A stretch of DNA of 54,412 bases from an uncultured Psychroflexus sp. (GCA_913056525.1 CAJXLO010000004.1:1-54412), one strand, 5' to 3'. Counted from the stretch's first letter, positions 1-8,704 are shown. Notes: generated by a model from the letters alone, not told the origin. Numbers and translations: made by a program.

Positions 1-250
1 ATCCTAATATATCGGTAGCCTTATCGACAACATTTTCCAGTGAAAATTCCTTTTCTTTTGCCTTTGGTCTTCCTAAATGTGACATCAATACGGGCTGTCC
101 ACCTTTCTCTATGATTCTTTTAATGGTCGGTTTGGCCGCTTCTATCCTACTAGTGTCAGTAACTTCTAATGCATCGTTTAGTGGCACATTAAAATCCACA
201 CGGACTAACACTTTTTTTCCCTTTAGTTCCAGGTCATCTATTGTTTTCAT
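1..250 (-). CDS. pgk: Phosphoglycerate kinase, N-terminal part (runs off the left edge)
   Basis: Glycolytic and gluconeogenic kinase that transfers phosphate between 1,3-bisphosphoglycerate and ADP in the cytoplasm. Only the first 83 codons are present. They contain the N-terminal signature VRVDFNVP at residues 16-23 and the substrate-binding segment SHLGRP at about 61-66, both diagnostic of PGK. The start is the ATG at 250, 14 nt downstream of a TAnnTTTG promoter box. The gene diverges from holB. The rest of the protein, including the nucleotide-binding lobe, lies outside the window. Confidence 0.95.
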   Translation of the reverse strand, partial: MKTIDDLELKGKKVLVRVDFNVPLNDALEVTDTSRIEAAKPTIKRIIEKGGQPVLMSHLGRPKAKEKEFSLENVVDKATDILG

Positions 251-264
251 GGTTTAGTTTTTTA

Positions 265-272
265 CAAAAATA
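265..272 (-). promoter_or_regulatory. Bacteroidota -7 box for pgk
   Basis: Reads TATTTTTG on the minus strand and matches the Bacteroidota sigma-A -7 consensus TAnnTTTG. It ends 14 nt before the pgk start. No clear -33 TTG is visible at the expected distance. Confidence 0.5.
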
Positions 273-324
273 CTTAATTTCTAGAATGTCTTTTCGGTTC
301 GAGGTCAAGCTTAGGTAATTTCTT

Positions 325-332
325 TAATTTTG
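325..332 (+). promoter_or_regulatory. -7 box directly in front of holB
   Basis: TAATTTTG matches TAnnTTTG and leaves only 4 nt before the holB ATG at 337. A transcript starting at the usual distance would begin at or next to the start codon, so the message is predicted to be leaderless. The same 4-5 nt spacing recurs at mfd, fthC and the mini-ORF before trhO. Confidence 0.5.
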
Positions 333-336
333 CTTT

Positions 337-1476
337 ATGGACAGGATAGATCTACCGGAGCAGGAATTGGCGGTGAGAAGCATCAATAATATGATGGCGA
401 CCGGAAAATTCCCGCATGCTTTGTTATTAACTGGAAAGAACGGTTTTGGACCCTTGAAACTAGCGATGAACATTGCTAAGGTACTTCTATCACAAGGGAA
501 TGAACAGGATAATAAGCAACAGGTCCTTAAGGTTGAGAATGCTTCACATCCAGACCTTCACCTATTTTTCCCGATCAATACGACCAAGACCGTAAAAAGC
601 AAGCCCAGGAAGACAGATTTTATCAATGACTGGCGGGAATTCACTAAAATATCACTTTATCAAGACCATTCAGACTGGTTTCAGTACATAGGAATTGAAA
701 ATAAACAAGGCATTATCAATGTTCAGCAAGCCAGAGATGTTGTGGATTCATTAAAATTAAAACCCTATGAAGCGCAGGCCAAGGTTGCGATTATTTGGGG
801 CGCAGAGTTCATGAACAGGGAAGCTGGCAATAAGTTGTTAAAGGTAATCGAAGAGCCTCCGGCCAATTCTTATCTCATTTTGATGAGTGAAAGTAAGGAA
901 GCTTTATTATCTACTATATTATCCCGTTGTCAGGAGATACCGCTTACCCCTTTGAGCAATTCTTTTATCACCGATCATTTAGTTGCTCACTACAAACTGG
1001 ATAACATAAAAGCCGATATGATCGCAGAACAATCCGAGCATTCCCTTTCTAAAGCGATCCGTCTTGTCCAACAAACCGATGACGATGCTGATCATGAGAA
1101 AAGGTTCATCGATTGGGTGAGATATGCTTTTTTGGTAAGGAAGAACACGGCGGCCATGCAGGATCTTATGGAATGGAGCACCCAACTATCCAGAGAGAAA
1201 AAAGGATATCAACGCAGTTTCCTTCTATTTTGTCAACAATTCTTTAGGCAAGCGTATCTAAATAATTTAAAACTGTACGATCTGGTATTTTATAAGCCTA
1301 AGGATACGGATTTTTCATTTGATAAATTCTCTAAGTTCATTCATCATAAGAACTATCCACTTATCATGAAGAATCTGGAAGATTGTATTTTTCATTTAGA
1401 CCGTAACGTAAATCAAAAAGCTTTGCTAACTGATATGAGCCTACAGCTAACAAAGCTTATACATTTAAAGGATTAG
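337..1476 (+). CDS. holB: DNA polymerase III subunit delta prime (clamp-loader)
   Basis: Clamp-loader subunit that helps open and load the sliding clamp at the replication fork. The 379-residue protein begins with an AAA+ fold whose phosphate loop (GKNGFG at 33-38) lacks the normal Lys-Ser/Thr, as expected for the non-hydrolysing delta prime subunit. It keeps the conserved segment LLKVIEEPP at 167-175 and the SRC motif at 196-198 used by clamp-loader subunits to contact the neighbour's ATP. The ATG at 337 follows a promoter box by 4 nt. The gene converges on the Skp-like gene with a 6-nt gap, so the two probably share no long terminator. Confidence 0.9.
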   Translation: MDRIDLPEQELAVRSINNMMATGKFPHALLLTGKNGFGPLKLAMNIAKVLLSQGNEQDNKQQVLKVENASHPDLHLFFPINTTKTVKSKPRKTDFINDWREFTKISLYQDHSDWFQYIGIENKQGIINVQQARDVVDSLKLKPYEAQAKVAIIWGAEFMNREAGNKLLKVIEEPPANSYLILMSESKEALLSTILSRCQEIPLTPLSNSFITDHLVAHYKLDNIKADMIAEQSEHSLSKAIRLVQQTDDDADHEKRFIDWVRYAFLVRKNTAAMQDLMEWSTQLSREKKGYQRSFLLFCQQFFRQAYLNNLKLYDLVFYKPKDTDFSFDKFSKFIHHKNYPLIMKNLEDCIFHLDRNVNQKALLTDMSLQLTKLIHLKD

Positions 1477-1482
1477 ATGGGA

Positions 1483-2025
1483 TTATTCCTTAGATTCTGT
1501 TTTCTTTTCTTCTCCCTTGTTCTCATCCTCTTTGTTCAACATCTCGATAACCTCATCCGTGATATTCTTATTTTTATCGCCATATAATATGTTAGATGAT
1601 TGATTTGACCCGAAGATGTATGTATATCCTTCTTGATCGGCCCATTCTGCCACTTCTTTTTCCATGACCCTGATCAATGAATCGGCTTCTTCTCCCCTTT
1701 TTTGTTGTAAGGACCTTCCTTCCTGGTTTTGCTTCGACCGCAATCGTTGTTGCATTTGTCTTAATTGTTGCTCCTTTTGTTTCCTTTCCTGATCGGACAT
1801 GCTTTCTCGCTTGGCCATATATTCATCATAAAGCTTTTGAAAAGGAGCAGCCAAGGAATCTATTTCTTTTGATAACGCTTCTTGTTTATTGTCGTAGCGT
1901 TTGCGCATATCTTCAAGCTTGTAATACTGTTCTACGACTTTTTGATTGTCAACGTAAGCTGTTTTTTCTTGATTACAGGAAACAATACTGATTCCTATTA
2001 GTAGGAAGAAACTTATTTTTTTCAT
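1483..2025 (-). CDS. OmpH/Skp-family lipoprotein
   Basis: Probable periplasmic chaperone-like protein of the OmpH/Skp family, which in other bacteria escorts outer-membrane proteins. From the ATG at 2025 it has a short basic start (MKKIS), a hydrophobic stretch and a lipobox ending SIVSC (Cys17), so it should be a lipoprotein. The mature part begins with the Skp-like AYVDNQKVVEQY segment and continues as a long charged coiled coil rich in Gln, Lys, Glu and Arg, ending in an acidic-basic tail. An in-frame start at 2043 would add six residues before the signal peptide and is less likely. A good promoter box lies 15 nt upstream. Confidence 0.8.
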   Translation of the reverse strand: MKKISFFLLIGISIVSCNQEKTAYVDNQKVVEQYYKLEDMRKRYDNKQEALSKEIDSLAAPFQKLYDEYMAKRESMSDQERKQKEQQLRQMQQRLRSKQNQEGRSLQQKRGEEADSLIRVMEKEVAEWADQEGYTYIFGSNQSSNILYGDKNKNITDEVIEMLNKEDENKGEEKKTESKE

Positions 2026-2040
2026 GTTTTTTATTTTTAG

Positions 2041-2048
2041 CAAAACTA
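2041..2048 (-). promoter_or_regulatory. -7 box for the Skp-like lipoprotein gene
   Basis: TAGTTTTG on the minus strand, a TAnnTTTG match ending 15 nt before the ATG at 2025. This spacing also favours the 2025 start over the in-frame codon at 2043, which would fall inside the promoter region. Confidence 0.5.
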
Positions 2049-2076
2049 ATAAGTTCTGTTAGATGTGCAAATTCGT

Positions 2077-2895
2077 CTATTTGTCTAATTTTCTAAATAT
2101 AAACAGGTTACTTGAATATTCCTTTGAAGATAACGCTTTAAGGTTAGATAATGACCCAACCTTCAAGGCATTGAATAAACGTTTTTTCCCTTTATAAGAC
2201 TCCGATATGAGGCTAATGTAATAGGCATCTAACGGCATAGGTTTTTCATCCAATAGTTGAAACCCGTTATCCCTGAACAACTGGTGGATACTCTTCTTTG
2301 AGAAATGATACTGATGCCTTGGAACATCGTAAGCGGCCCAATATTCCTGATAGTATCTAGCATCATAAGCTTTGTAGTTCGGTACGGCTACAGCTATTAT
2401 CGCATTTACTTTGGTGATACGCTTCAGGAAAGTGAACCACGCTTGTATATCTAATACATGCTCTATCGCATGAAAGGCACTTACGACATCGAACCTTGTA
2501 TTAGTATCCTGATAACCAGCAATATAAGGTATGTTCTTATTTTTTATCTTTTGAATAGCACCCTTATTTAGCTCAAATGCCATTTTCTCCCAGTATTTAT
2601 CTGGCAAAAAATCCAGAAACTCACCAGTACCAGCTCCAAAGTCAAGCCAATTACCCTTATTTACATACCTGGCAATCCATTTATATTTTCTTGTGAACAT
2701 ATACTGCTTCACGATATTATAAATGAAACTTTTTACATCTTTTGAGTTCTCTTGATGGGAAAGGTATTCAGGCGTATTATAATATTCACCTATTGCTTCA
2801 ATATCCAGCTCAGGTTTTGTTTTGTAATATTCATAATGAGGATCTTTGACTAATTCAAAGGACTCACCTGATAAGAAATGGTCTTTTACTTTCAT
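2077..2895 (-). CDS. Class I SAM-dependent methyltransferase
   Basis: A 272-residue methyltransferase of the Methyltransf_23/UbiG-like type. The SAM-binding motif I LDFGAGTGEF is at about residues 84-93, followed by FDVVSAFHAIEHV (motif IV/V region), typical of enzymes that methylate small molecules or glycans. The substrate is unknown. The ATG at 2895 is chosen because upstream in-frame codons overlap the end of mnmG and translate through the parS palindrome. With this start the gene begins 22 nt after mnmG ends, with the parS site filling that gap, so it is probably co-transcribed with ybeY and mnmG. Confidence 0.75.
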   Translation of the reverse strand: MKVKDHFLSGESFELVKDPHYEYYKTKPELDIEAIGEYYNTPEYLSHQENSKDVKSFIYNIVKQYMFTRKYKWIARYVNKGNWLDFGAGTGEFLDFLPDKYWEKMAFELNKGAIQKIKNKNIPYIAGYQDTNTRFDVVSAFHAIEHVLDIQAWFTFLKRITKVNAIIAVAVPNYKAYDARYYQEYWAAYDVPRHQYHFSKKSIHQLFRDNGFQLLDEKPMPLDAYYISLISESYKGKKRLFNALKVGSLSNLKALSSKEYSSNLFIFRKLDK

Positions 2896-2901
2896 AGTAA
2901 T

Positions 2902-2917
2902 TGTTCCACGTGGAACA
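2902..2917. promoter_or_regulatory. parS-like ParB-binding palindrome, copy 1
   Basis: TGTTCCACGTGGAACA, a perfect 16-bp inverted repeat that fits the chromosomal parS consensus TGTTNCACGTGAAACA, apart from the symmetric G. It abuts the mnmG stop codon (2918-2920) and lies 6 nt before the methyltransferase start codon. A second identical copy lies 1.9 kb away at 4808-4823. Confidence 0.85.
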
Positions 2918-4792
2918 TTATCTTCCCATGTGAACAAGGAGCACAGAGATATCCGTAGGGTCAACACCGCTTACTCTTGAAGCTTGAGAAACGGTTTCAG
3001 GTTTAATTTTAGTTAATTTCTCTCTTGCCTCAAGAGACATTGACTGTAATTTATCATAGTTAAAATTGCTCGGTATTTTTAGGTCCTCTAATCTGTTTAG
3101 TTTATCTGCATGTTCTTTCTCTCTCTTGATATAACCTTCATATTTGATTTCTATTTCAGCTCTCTCGACTTCTTCTCTGGTGCAGTTGTTATCCTTTATA
3201 TATCGATTAAGGTCATCCACCTTTGATATATCCTTGTAATGGACATTAGGTCTTGTAAGGATCTTCCCAAGTTTCCCTTTCTGTTTAACAGGTGATGAGC
3301 CCTTTTGTTCTAATATAGGATTAATTTCCTTAGGCTCCACGGATAATCGATGGATAAAAGTCTTCAACTGGTCCGCTTTTTTAACCTTTTCTTCTACTTT
3401 TTTCATTCTTTGTTCAGAAGCAAAACCTATCCTATAAGAAAGCTCTGTCAGTCTTTCATCTGCGTTATCTTGTCGTAACAAAGTCCTGTATTCTGCCCTA
3501 GAAGTAAACATCCGGTAAGGTTCTTTCGTTCCTTTTGTGATGAGGTCATCTATCAATACACCGATATATGCTTCATTCCTTCTCAGCAAGAAAGGTTCAG
3601 CCTCTCTTGTTTGCAGCGCTGCGTTAATACCCGCTATCAGTCCCTGACAAGCGGCTTCTTCATATCCTGTTGTACCATTGATCTGCCCTGCAAAATAAAG
3701 TCCATCCACAAGTTTAGTTTCTAGACTATGTTTGAGTTGGGTTGGGGCAAAAAAGTCATATTCTATTGCATAACCTGGTCTAAAGAATCGAACATTCTCA
3801 AAACCCTTGACCTTTTTCAAAGCTTCAAATTGTATGTCTTCTGGAAGGGATGTTGCAAATCCGTTCACATAATACTCTACAGTATTCCATCCTTCGGGTT
3901 CAATGAACATCTGATGCCTTTCTTTGTCAGCAAACCTGTGTATCTTGTCTTCAACACTAGGACAATATCTTGGACCAATACTTTTTATTCGTCCATTGAA
4001 CATCGGCGAACGGTCAAAACCAGCCCTTAAGGTATCATGAACTTCAGGCGAAGTATAGGTGATGTAACAAGACCTTTGATTTTCCTCTAAATGGGTCCTT
4101 GTTTTAAGGAAGGAAAAGCATCTTGGGTCTGGATCTCCTTCTTGCTCGGTCATTTTTGAAAAGTCCAGCGATCTACCATCTACCCTTGGTGGCGTCCCTG
4201 TTTTCATTCTTCCGGTTTCGAACCCAAGCTCTTCCAGGTCTTTTGTGATACCGGTAGATGCTCTTTCTCCAGATCTTCCACCGCCAAAGTTCTTTTCACC
4301 AATATGGATCAAGCCGTTCAGGAAAGTACCATTGGTCAGAACTACTGCTTTGGATTTGATAAAAAGGCCTAAGGAAGTTTTCACGCCTTGAATACGCCCA
4401 TTCTTGACAACTACATTCGAAACCATTTCCTGATAAAATTCCAATTGAGGTATTTCTTCCAGTCTCTTTCGCCACTCTAGCGTAAATAGCATGCGGTCGC
4501 TTTGTACTCTTGGGCTCCACATTGCTGGTCCTTTTGACTTGTTCAGCATCCTGAATTGGATAGCGGTCTTATCTGATATTTCACCGCTTAATCCACCTAA
4601 AGCATCTATTTCCCTCAGTAGTTGTCCTTTTGCGATTCCACCCATGGCGGGATTGCAGGACATTTGCCCCAAATTTTGTAGGTTCATGGTCACTAATAGT
4701 GTTTTGTGACCCATGTTCGCACTTGCCGCAGCTGCTTCACAACCAGCATGACCGCCGCCTACAACAACTACATCAAATTCTTCATTAAACAT
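2918..4792 (-). CDS. mnmG: tRNA uridine-34 carboxymethylaminomethyl synthesis enzyme MnmG (GidA)
   Basis: FAD-dependent enzyme that acts with MnmE to build the cmnm5 group on wobble U34 of several tRNAs. The 624-residue length is normal. The N-terminal FAD dinucleotide fold VVVVGGGHAGCEAA lies at about residues 8-21. The family signatures CNPAMGGIAKGQ (about 46-57) and GPRYCPSVEDK (mid-protein) are intact, and the C-terminal helical tRNA/MnmE-interaction domain ends in ISVLLVHMGR. The ATG at 4792 fits the family start MFNEEFDVVVVG. It lies 5 nt downstream of ybeY and is flanked on both sides by parS-like sites, a placement that recalls the origin-proximal gidA locus of many bacteria. Confidence 0.97.
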   Translation of the reverse strand: MFNEEFDVVVVGGGHAGCEAAAASANMGHKTLLVTMNLQNLGQMSCNPAMGGIAKGQLLREIDALGGLSGEISDKTAIQFRMLNKSKGPAMWSPRVQSDRMLFTLEWRKRLEEIPQLEFYQEMVSNVVVKNGRIQGVKTSLGLFIKSKAVVLTNGTFLNGLIHIGEKNFGGGRSGERASTGITKDLEELGFETGRMKTGTPPRVDGRSLDFSKMTEQEGDPDPRCFSFLKTRTHLEENQRSCYITYTSPEVHDTLRAGFDRSPMFNGRIKSIGPRYCPSVEDKIHRFADKERHQMFIEPEGWNTVEYYVNGFATSLPEDIQFEALKKVKGFENVRFFRPGYAIEYDFFAPTQLKHSLETKLVDGLYFAGQINGTTGYEEAACQGLIAGINAALQTREAEPFLLRRNEAYIGVLIDDLITKGTKEPYRMFTSRAEYRTLLRQDNADERLTELSYRIGFASEQRMKKVEEKVKKADQLKTFIHRLSVEPKEINPILEQKGSSPVKQKGKLGKILTRPNVHYKDISKVDDLNRYIKDNNCTREEVERAEIEIKYEGYIKREKEHADKLNRLEDLKIPSNFNYDKLQSMSLEAREKLTKIKPETVSQASRVSGVDPTDISVLLVHMGR

Positions 4793-4797
4793 ATACT

Positions 4798-5229
4798 TTA
4801 AATTTTATGTTCCACGTGGAACAATTTTAAACATTCATCTTCTTTTTTTCGCATTTGCTCTTTTTCTTCCTGGGTTTTATCCTTATGGCCTAAACAGTGT
4901 AAGACACCATGCACCATCACTCGTCGCATTTCTTCTTCATAAGGAAGGCTACGCTCATCGGCATTATCCAGAACTCTTTCCTTGCTTATACAAATTTCTG
5001 CCGATACCTGACGATCTTCTGTATAATCAAAAGTGATGATATCTGTATAGTCATTATGTCCCAGGAACTTGATGTTGATCTCGTTTAACTTTTCATCGCT
5101 CATGAACTGATAGGTCAAATTACCGACATTCATATTCTGGCGTTTGACCACCCTTAGGATCCACATTTGGATTTTCTCAATCCTTCTTAGGCCATGGTCT
5201 CCAATTAGATCTATTCTATTCTCGGTCAA
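4798..5229 (-). CDS. ybeY: Endoribonuclease YbeY (rRNA maturation factor)
   Basis: Zinc-dependent endoribonuclease used in 16S rRNA 3-prime maturation and ribosome quality control. The 143-residue protein carries the signature HGVLHCLGHKDK, with H107 and H111 as two metal ligands. The third position is Asp117 rather than the His of the E. coli motif; I believe this is the usual Bacteroidota form. The start overlaps the end of the DUF4175 gene by 14 nt, indicating translational coupling. The last codons (Phe-His-Val-Glu-His) are spelled by a parS-like palindrome at 4808-4823, so the C-terminus is constrained by DNA as well as by protein function. Confidence 0.92.
   Translation of the reverse strand: MTENRIDLIGDHGLRRIEKIQMWILRVVKRQNMNVGNLTYQFMSDEKLNEINIKFLGHNDYTDIITFDYTEDRQVSAEICISKERVLDNADERSLPYEEEMRRVMVHGVLHCLGHKDKTQEEKEQMRKKEDECLKLFHVEHKI
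4808..4823. promoter_or_regulatory. parS-like ParB-binding palindrome, copy 2
   Basis: TGTTCCACGTGGAACA, identical to the copy at 2902-2917. It lies inside the last codons of ybeY and 15 nt upstream of the mnmG start. Together the two copies frame mnmG exactly. Confidence 0.85.
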
Positions 5230-8200
5230 AATAACGTTTGATAAGGGATTGATATTTAATTTGCAAAGGTAAGTTTTGTCTATTCAAAATTTCAACCCTT
5301 TTAAAATAATCTTTTGCCTGATCGATCTGTTCTTTGGACCTGTTAGAGAACGTTTTCTTATTTGTGGTGGATCGTCTTTTATTGCTCATGTTCTGCTTTT
5401 GAGCAGCATCCTTGAGTTTGAGCAACTCGTGTTTTATCTGTTCCATCCTCTTTAAAGAAGCATTGCTAAACCCTTTCATCAATAGTTCTTTTTCCAACTG
5501 TTCCATCGATTTTTCCAGCTTACCACTGTCATCTTCCAGACCTTGCTGTTTTATAAGGTCCTTTAACTGGTTTTTGAGCATCTGTTGTTTTTTGTAAACC
5601 TCATAAAGCTCTCTTTTCTCGCTCTCCGTATTCCCTTTTTTGTTTCCTTTACCGTTCTGTTGGCCTTTACCTTTGTTTCCTCCTTTTTCTCCCGCATTTT
5701 TTCCGTTTTTTCCTTGCTTTCCTTTTTGGGATGGTCTATTCCCTTTCTTCATCCCCTTTTTCATTTGCCTGGCCAACTCTTCCTGGGATTTTATGATATC
5801 TGATAACTGAAAACCTTTTCCTTTTCCCTGACCTTTTCCCTGACCTTTACCTTGAGCTCCCTTGCCACTCCCTTTGCCTAGCATCTGTTGCATTTGGTCT
5901 AATGAGTTGTCTAACATATTGGCCAGATCATTGGCATATTTCATAGCGAACTGTTGCTTTGAGGTGCCAACCCTTATCTGATTATCTGCTAATTTTTCCA
6001 GGGATTTGTCAATATTATAATCTACTTCAGTGATCTTATCGGTTATTTTCTGACCTATCATGGGGTTTCGCATAGCAAGCGCAAATAGACTATCATCCAC
6101 ATGTTTGAAATTTTCCTTTAGTGTAGCTTGTTTGTTCAGATATTCCCCAAAATTAGGACTTTGATCATTGATAGACCTGAACTTTTCCATTAGGGTTTCT
6201 TGCTCTTTTGAGTAAACGAGCAGATTTTGAAGGATTCTTCTGAGCATTTCTGCATCTTCCCGGGCTTGCTGTTGACTTGCCATCTGCATCATGCTGTTCA
6301 TCTTCTGGCTCATTTCTTTCATTTTCCTGGCTGCGTTCTCTTGGCTTTGTTTTGCGTCTTCTTCACTTTGTTGCTGTTGCTTCTTTGAACTTGACTGCTC
6401 GCTTTTTTCCAGGCTTTGTTTTGCCTCCTTTTGTTCTTTTTTTACGGACTTCTTTTCCTCTCTGTTGTCAGGAATAGGATAAGGTTCTTTTAGTTTTTTA
6501 TTTTCCTTCTGTAAGCTGTCAAGTTCTTTGGATACTTTATCAAAACTCTTGTTAAGGGAATCTTGTGAAAGGGATTCTTTTTCTCTCTTTTTATCAGCCA
6601 GTTCTTTTTGTTCTTTAGCTAATCTCTCAAGTTCTTTAGTGATTTTCCGCGTCTTTTCTTCAACGTAGTATCGTTTGGTCAACTCCAGGATCTCCTCAAG
6701 GTTCCTTTTTTGCTTTTCCGTTTCCTTTTCGTATTCTTCCAGGTCTTTTTGAAGGTCTTCATCCTCTAATTTTTTATTATACTTATTGAGTTGTTCTAAA
6801 AGATCCTTATTCTTTTTAATATTATCTTCGTTGGACTCTAACCTTTTTAGGAGGTCTTTCTTCTTCGGGTCTTTCTGACGGTCATTTTGCTTATTAAGGT
6901 CTTCTTTTATCGATTTGTTAAACCTTTCCATGAGTTCTTGTTGTTGCTTTTGGCGCTTGATAAAATCCTGGATTCTCTTTTTATCCGCATAATCCAATTT
7001 ATTTTTTTCTCGCTGTATCTTTTTTAGTTCTTCAAGATTTGACTCATTCTTCTTAAGTTCTTTCAGGTTCTTTTCCATATTTTCAATGCTCTCACTTTGT
7101 CGCTGCAGCTGTTCTTCCTTTTGCTCTTCACGGGTTTTTTTTCTAAAGAAATAGGTAGATGAACGCGTTGATTTATAACCATTTACGCCATCATTGTCCA
7201 ACGTCTTAAAATAATATCCATAAGTTTCACCTTCAAGCAAGTCTAGCCGTTCATTCGGGAAGGTATAATAAAACTGGGCAAATGTTGCCCGAGGTTTTTT
7301 AAGAACGATACGCTTTCCCTTTTTCTCATTATCTACTGGATAGTAAACTATGCTTATACGGCTTATTCCGTAATCATCACTGACAGTTCCTGAGAAATAC
7401 TTCTTATCGGCATCTAAACTATCCTTTTTCATTTGTATATTTATTTCAGGAAGTTCATCTTTTATCACCTGGATGGAATAATCCAATCTGTCATAATCCT
7501 TTAAGAACTGGTTTGAAGAACTTATCACATAGCGTGAAGAGCTAAAGAGCTTTTTACTGAACGCAAAACGCTTATTTTCTCTTTTGAACTCATAGACGGA
7601 GTCGTTCAATTCTATACTTAACTGTTCTGCGGCGGTCGTATTGACCAGCCAGGTCAAATTCGTTCCCTCGGGTATTTCTATATTGCCGGTCCCATCCACT
7701 TGTTTATCGCTCATTCCGGTATGTTCAGGTATGTCGGCCATTAATTTGATATTGTCTATCCTAGGCACGCTGAGCACCTTTATATCATAGTTCTTTGACC
7801 TTACCTTATTCGCACTCAAATAGAATGACCGCGATTCTCTAAGGTGCTCAATATCAAAATGGAAGCTGTTTTTATCCTTACTTCTCATCAGGAACGAGCG
7901 TCCATTGTCCATGTGGATCTTCATCGATTTGGGGCTTACATCGCCTACGGTCTTTGCTTTAACGGTAAAGGTACCTTGATCGGTTGTAACTAAACTGTCG
8001 TTCAACACTTTGATGTCGAATGGAGCAGGCGGCTCGTAAGCCTGCCTGTAATTGACAACGCGCTCATAACTATCCGTAAAAAGTTCATATTTACCGGTAA
8101 GTGCGATCAATAACATTATCAATATAGGGAAAAAGGCATATTTGAGATAAGGAATGTTCGACCGAAAATCTATAGCGTTTTGGAACGGTACAGGTTTTAT

Positions 8201-8605
8201 CTCTGCAGCTTTCTGCTCGATGCCTTTGAGGACAAGGTCGGAATCCTGCTGCATCGACCTTAATTGCAATATGTTAGTAAGCCGATCATTTACTTCTGGG
8301 AAAGACCGGCCTATCATCTTAGAGGCATATTCATGGTCGATACCTTTAGTGATCTTGAAAAGCTTTGTGGCCGGATATATAATGAACTTGCTGAAAAGGG
8401 ATATTTCCACTAAAATAAAAGCCCAAAAAAGGATCTCTCGGAAGAACGGCGAAAGCCAGAGAAAATATTCAAGGGTCAATATGATGATGAAGTACAGTAA
8501 CCCTGTAGCGAGGAATAATATTCCTCCTTTGATAAGTTCGTTATAGTAGTATTTTTTTATAAATTGCTCCAGTTTCTTTTCTATCAGTTCATATTGCTGC
8601 ATCAT
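5216..8605 (-). CDS. DUF4175-family giant membrane coiled-coil protein
   Basis: A 1129-residue protein of the Bacteroidota DUF4175 family; its biochemical function is not known to me. The N-terminus has two adjacent membrane helices (about residues 27-80) and a third at about 150-170. A beta-rich extracytoplasmic region of roughly 300 residues follows, with Ig-like character and a segment ending YGYYFKTLDNDGVNG. Then comes a very long charged coiled coil (about 490-790), a Gln/Ser-rich patch, a helical stretch, a Gly-Lys-Gln-rich low-complexity region (about 915-1010) and a basic tail. The layout suggests an envelope-spanning scaffold. It overlaps ybeY by 14 nt and heads the DUF4175-ybeY-mnmG-methyltransferase run. 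It diverges from rsmI. Confidence 0.8.
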   Translation of the reverse strand: MMQQYELIEKKLEQFIKKYYYNELIKGGILFLATGLLYFIIILTLEYFLWLSPFFREILFWAFILVEISLFSKFIIYPATKLFKITKGIDHEYASKMIGRSFPEVNDRLTNILQLRSMQQDSDLVLKGIEQKAAEIKPVPFQNAIDFRSNIPYLKYAFFPILIMLLIALTGKYELFTDSYERVVNYRQAYEPPAPFDIKVLNDSLVTTDQGTFTVKAKTVGDVSPKSMKIHMDNGRSFLMRSKDKNSFHFDIEHLRESRSFYLSANKVRSKNYDIKVLSVPRIDNIKLMADIPEHTGMSDKQVDGTGNIEIPEGTNLTWLVNTTAAEQLSIELNDSVYEFKRENKRFAFSKKLFSSSRYVISSSNQFLKDYDRLDYSIQVIKDELPEINIQMKKDSLDADKKYFSGTVSDDYGISRISIVYYPVDNEKKGKRIVLKKPRATFAQFYYTFPNERLDLLEGETYGYYFKTLDNDGVNGYKSTRSSTYFFRKKTREEQKEEQLQRQSESIENMEKNLKELKKNESNLEELKKIQREKNKLDYADKKRIQDFIKRQKQQQELMERFNKSIKEDLNKQNDRQKDPKKKDLLKRLESNEDNIKKNKDLLEQLNKYNKKLEDEDLQKDLEEYEKETEKQKRNLEEILELTKRYYVEEKTRKITKELERLAKEQKELADKKREKESLSQDSLNKSFDKVSKELDSLQKENKKLKEPYPIPDNREEKKSVKKEQKEAKQSLEKSEQSSSKKQQQQSEEDAKQSQENAARKMKEMSQKMNSMMQMASQQQAREDAEMLRRILQNLLVYSKEQETLMEKFRSINDQSPNFGEYLNKQATLKENFKHVDDSLFALAMRNPMIGQKITDKITEVDYNIDKSLEKLADNQIRVGTSKQQFAMKYANDLANMLDNSLDQMQQMLGKGSGKGAQGKGQGKGQGKGKGFQLSDIIKSQEELARQMKKGMKKGNRPSQKGKQGKNGKNAGEKGGNKGKGQQNGKGNKKGNTESEKRELYEVYKKQQMLKNQLKDLIKQQGLEDDSGKLEKSMEQLEKELLMKGFSNASLKRMEQIKHELLKLKDAAQKQNMSNKRRSTTNKKTFSNRSKEQIDQAKDYFKRVEILNRQNLPLQIKYQSLIKRYFDRE
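5820..5855 (-). repeat. 12-bp tandem repeat encoding Gly-Lys-Gly-Gln units
   Basis: Two perfect copies of CCTTTTCCCTGA (5820-5831, 5832-5843) followed by a third copy with two changes (5844-5855). On the coding strand they spell successive GKGQ units in the low-complexity part of the DUF4175 protein. This is the kind of repeat that expands or contracts by slippage without breaking the frame. Confidence 0.75.
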
Positions 8606-8704
8606 CTCTAATTTGTTCAGTAAAATTATGAATTTTGTAAACGATAAGACCGATTATTACTAAAAATTAAGGATCAAGCAATTACTAAAAAAATTTGATC
8701 GATC

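Noticed and set aside
2896-2967. Longer start for the methyltransferase
   Set aside because: The added residues overlap mnmG and translate the parS palindrome, and they resemble no methyltransferase N-terminus.
6277-6482. Two plus-strand frames of about 65 codons with Ser/Phe/Leu-rich translation
   Set aside because: They are antisense to the coiled-coil part of DUF4175; Lys/Glu-rich coding strands always give such Phe/Ser/Leu-rich opposite frames.
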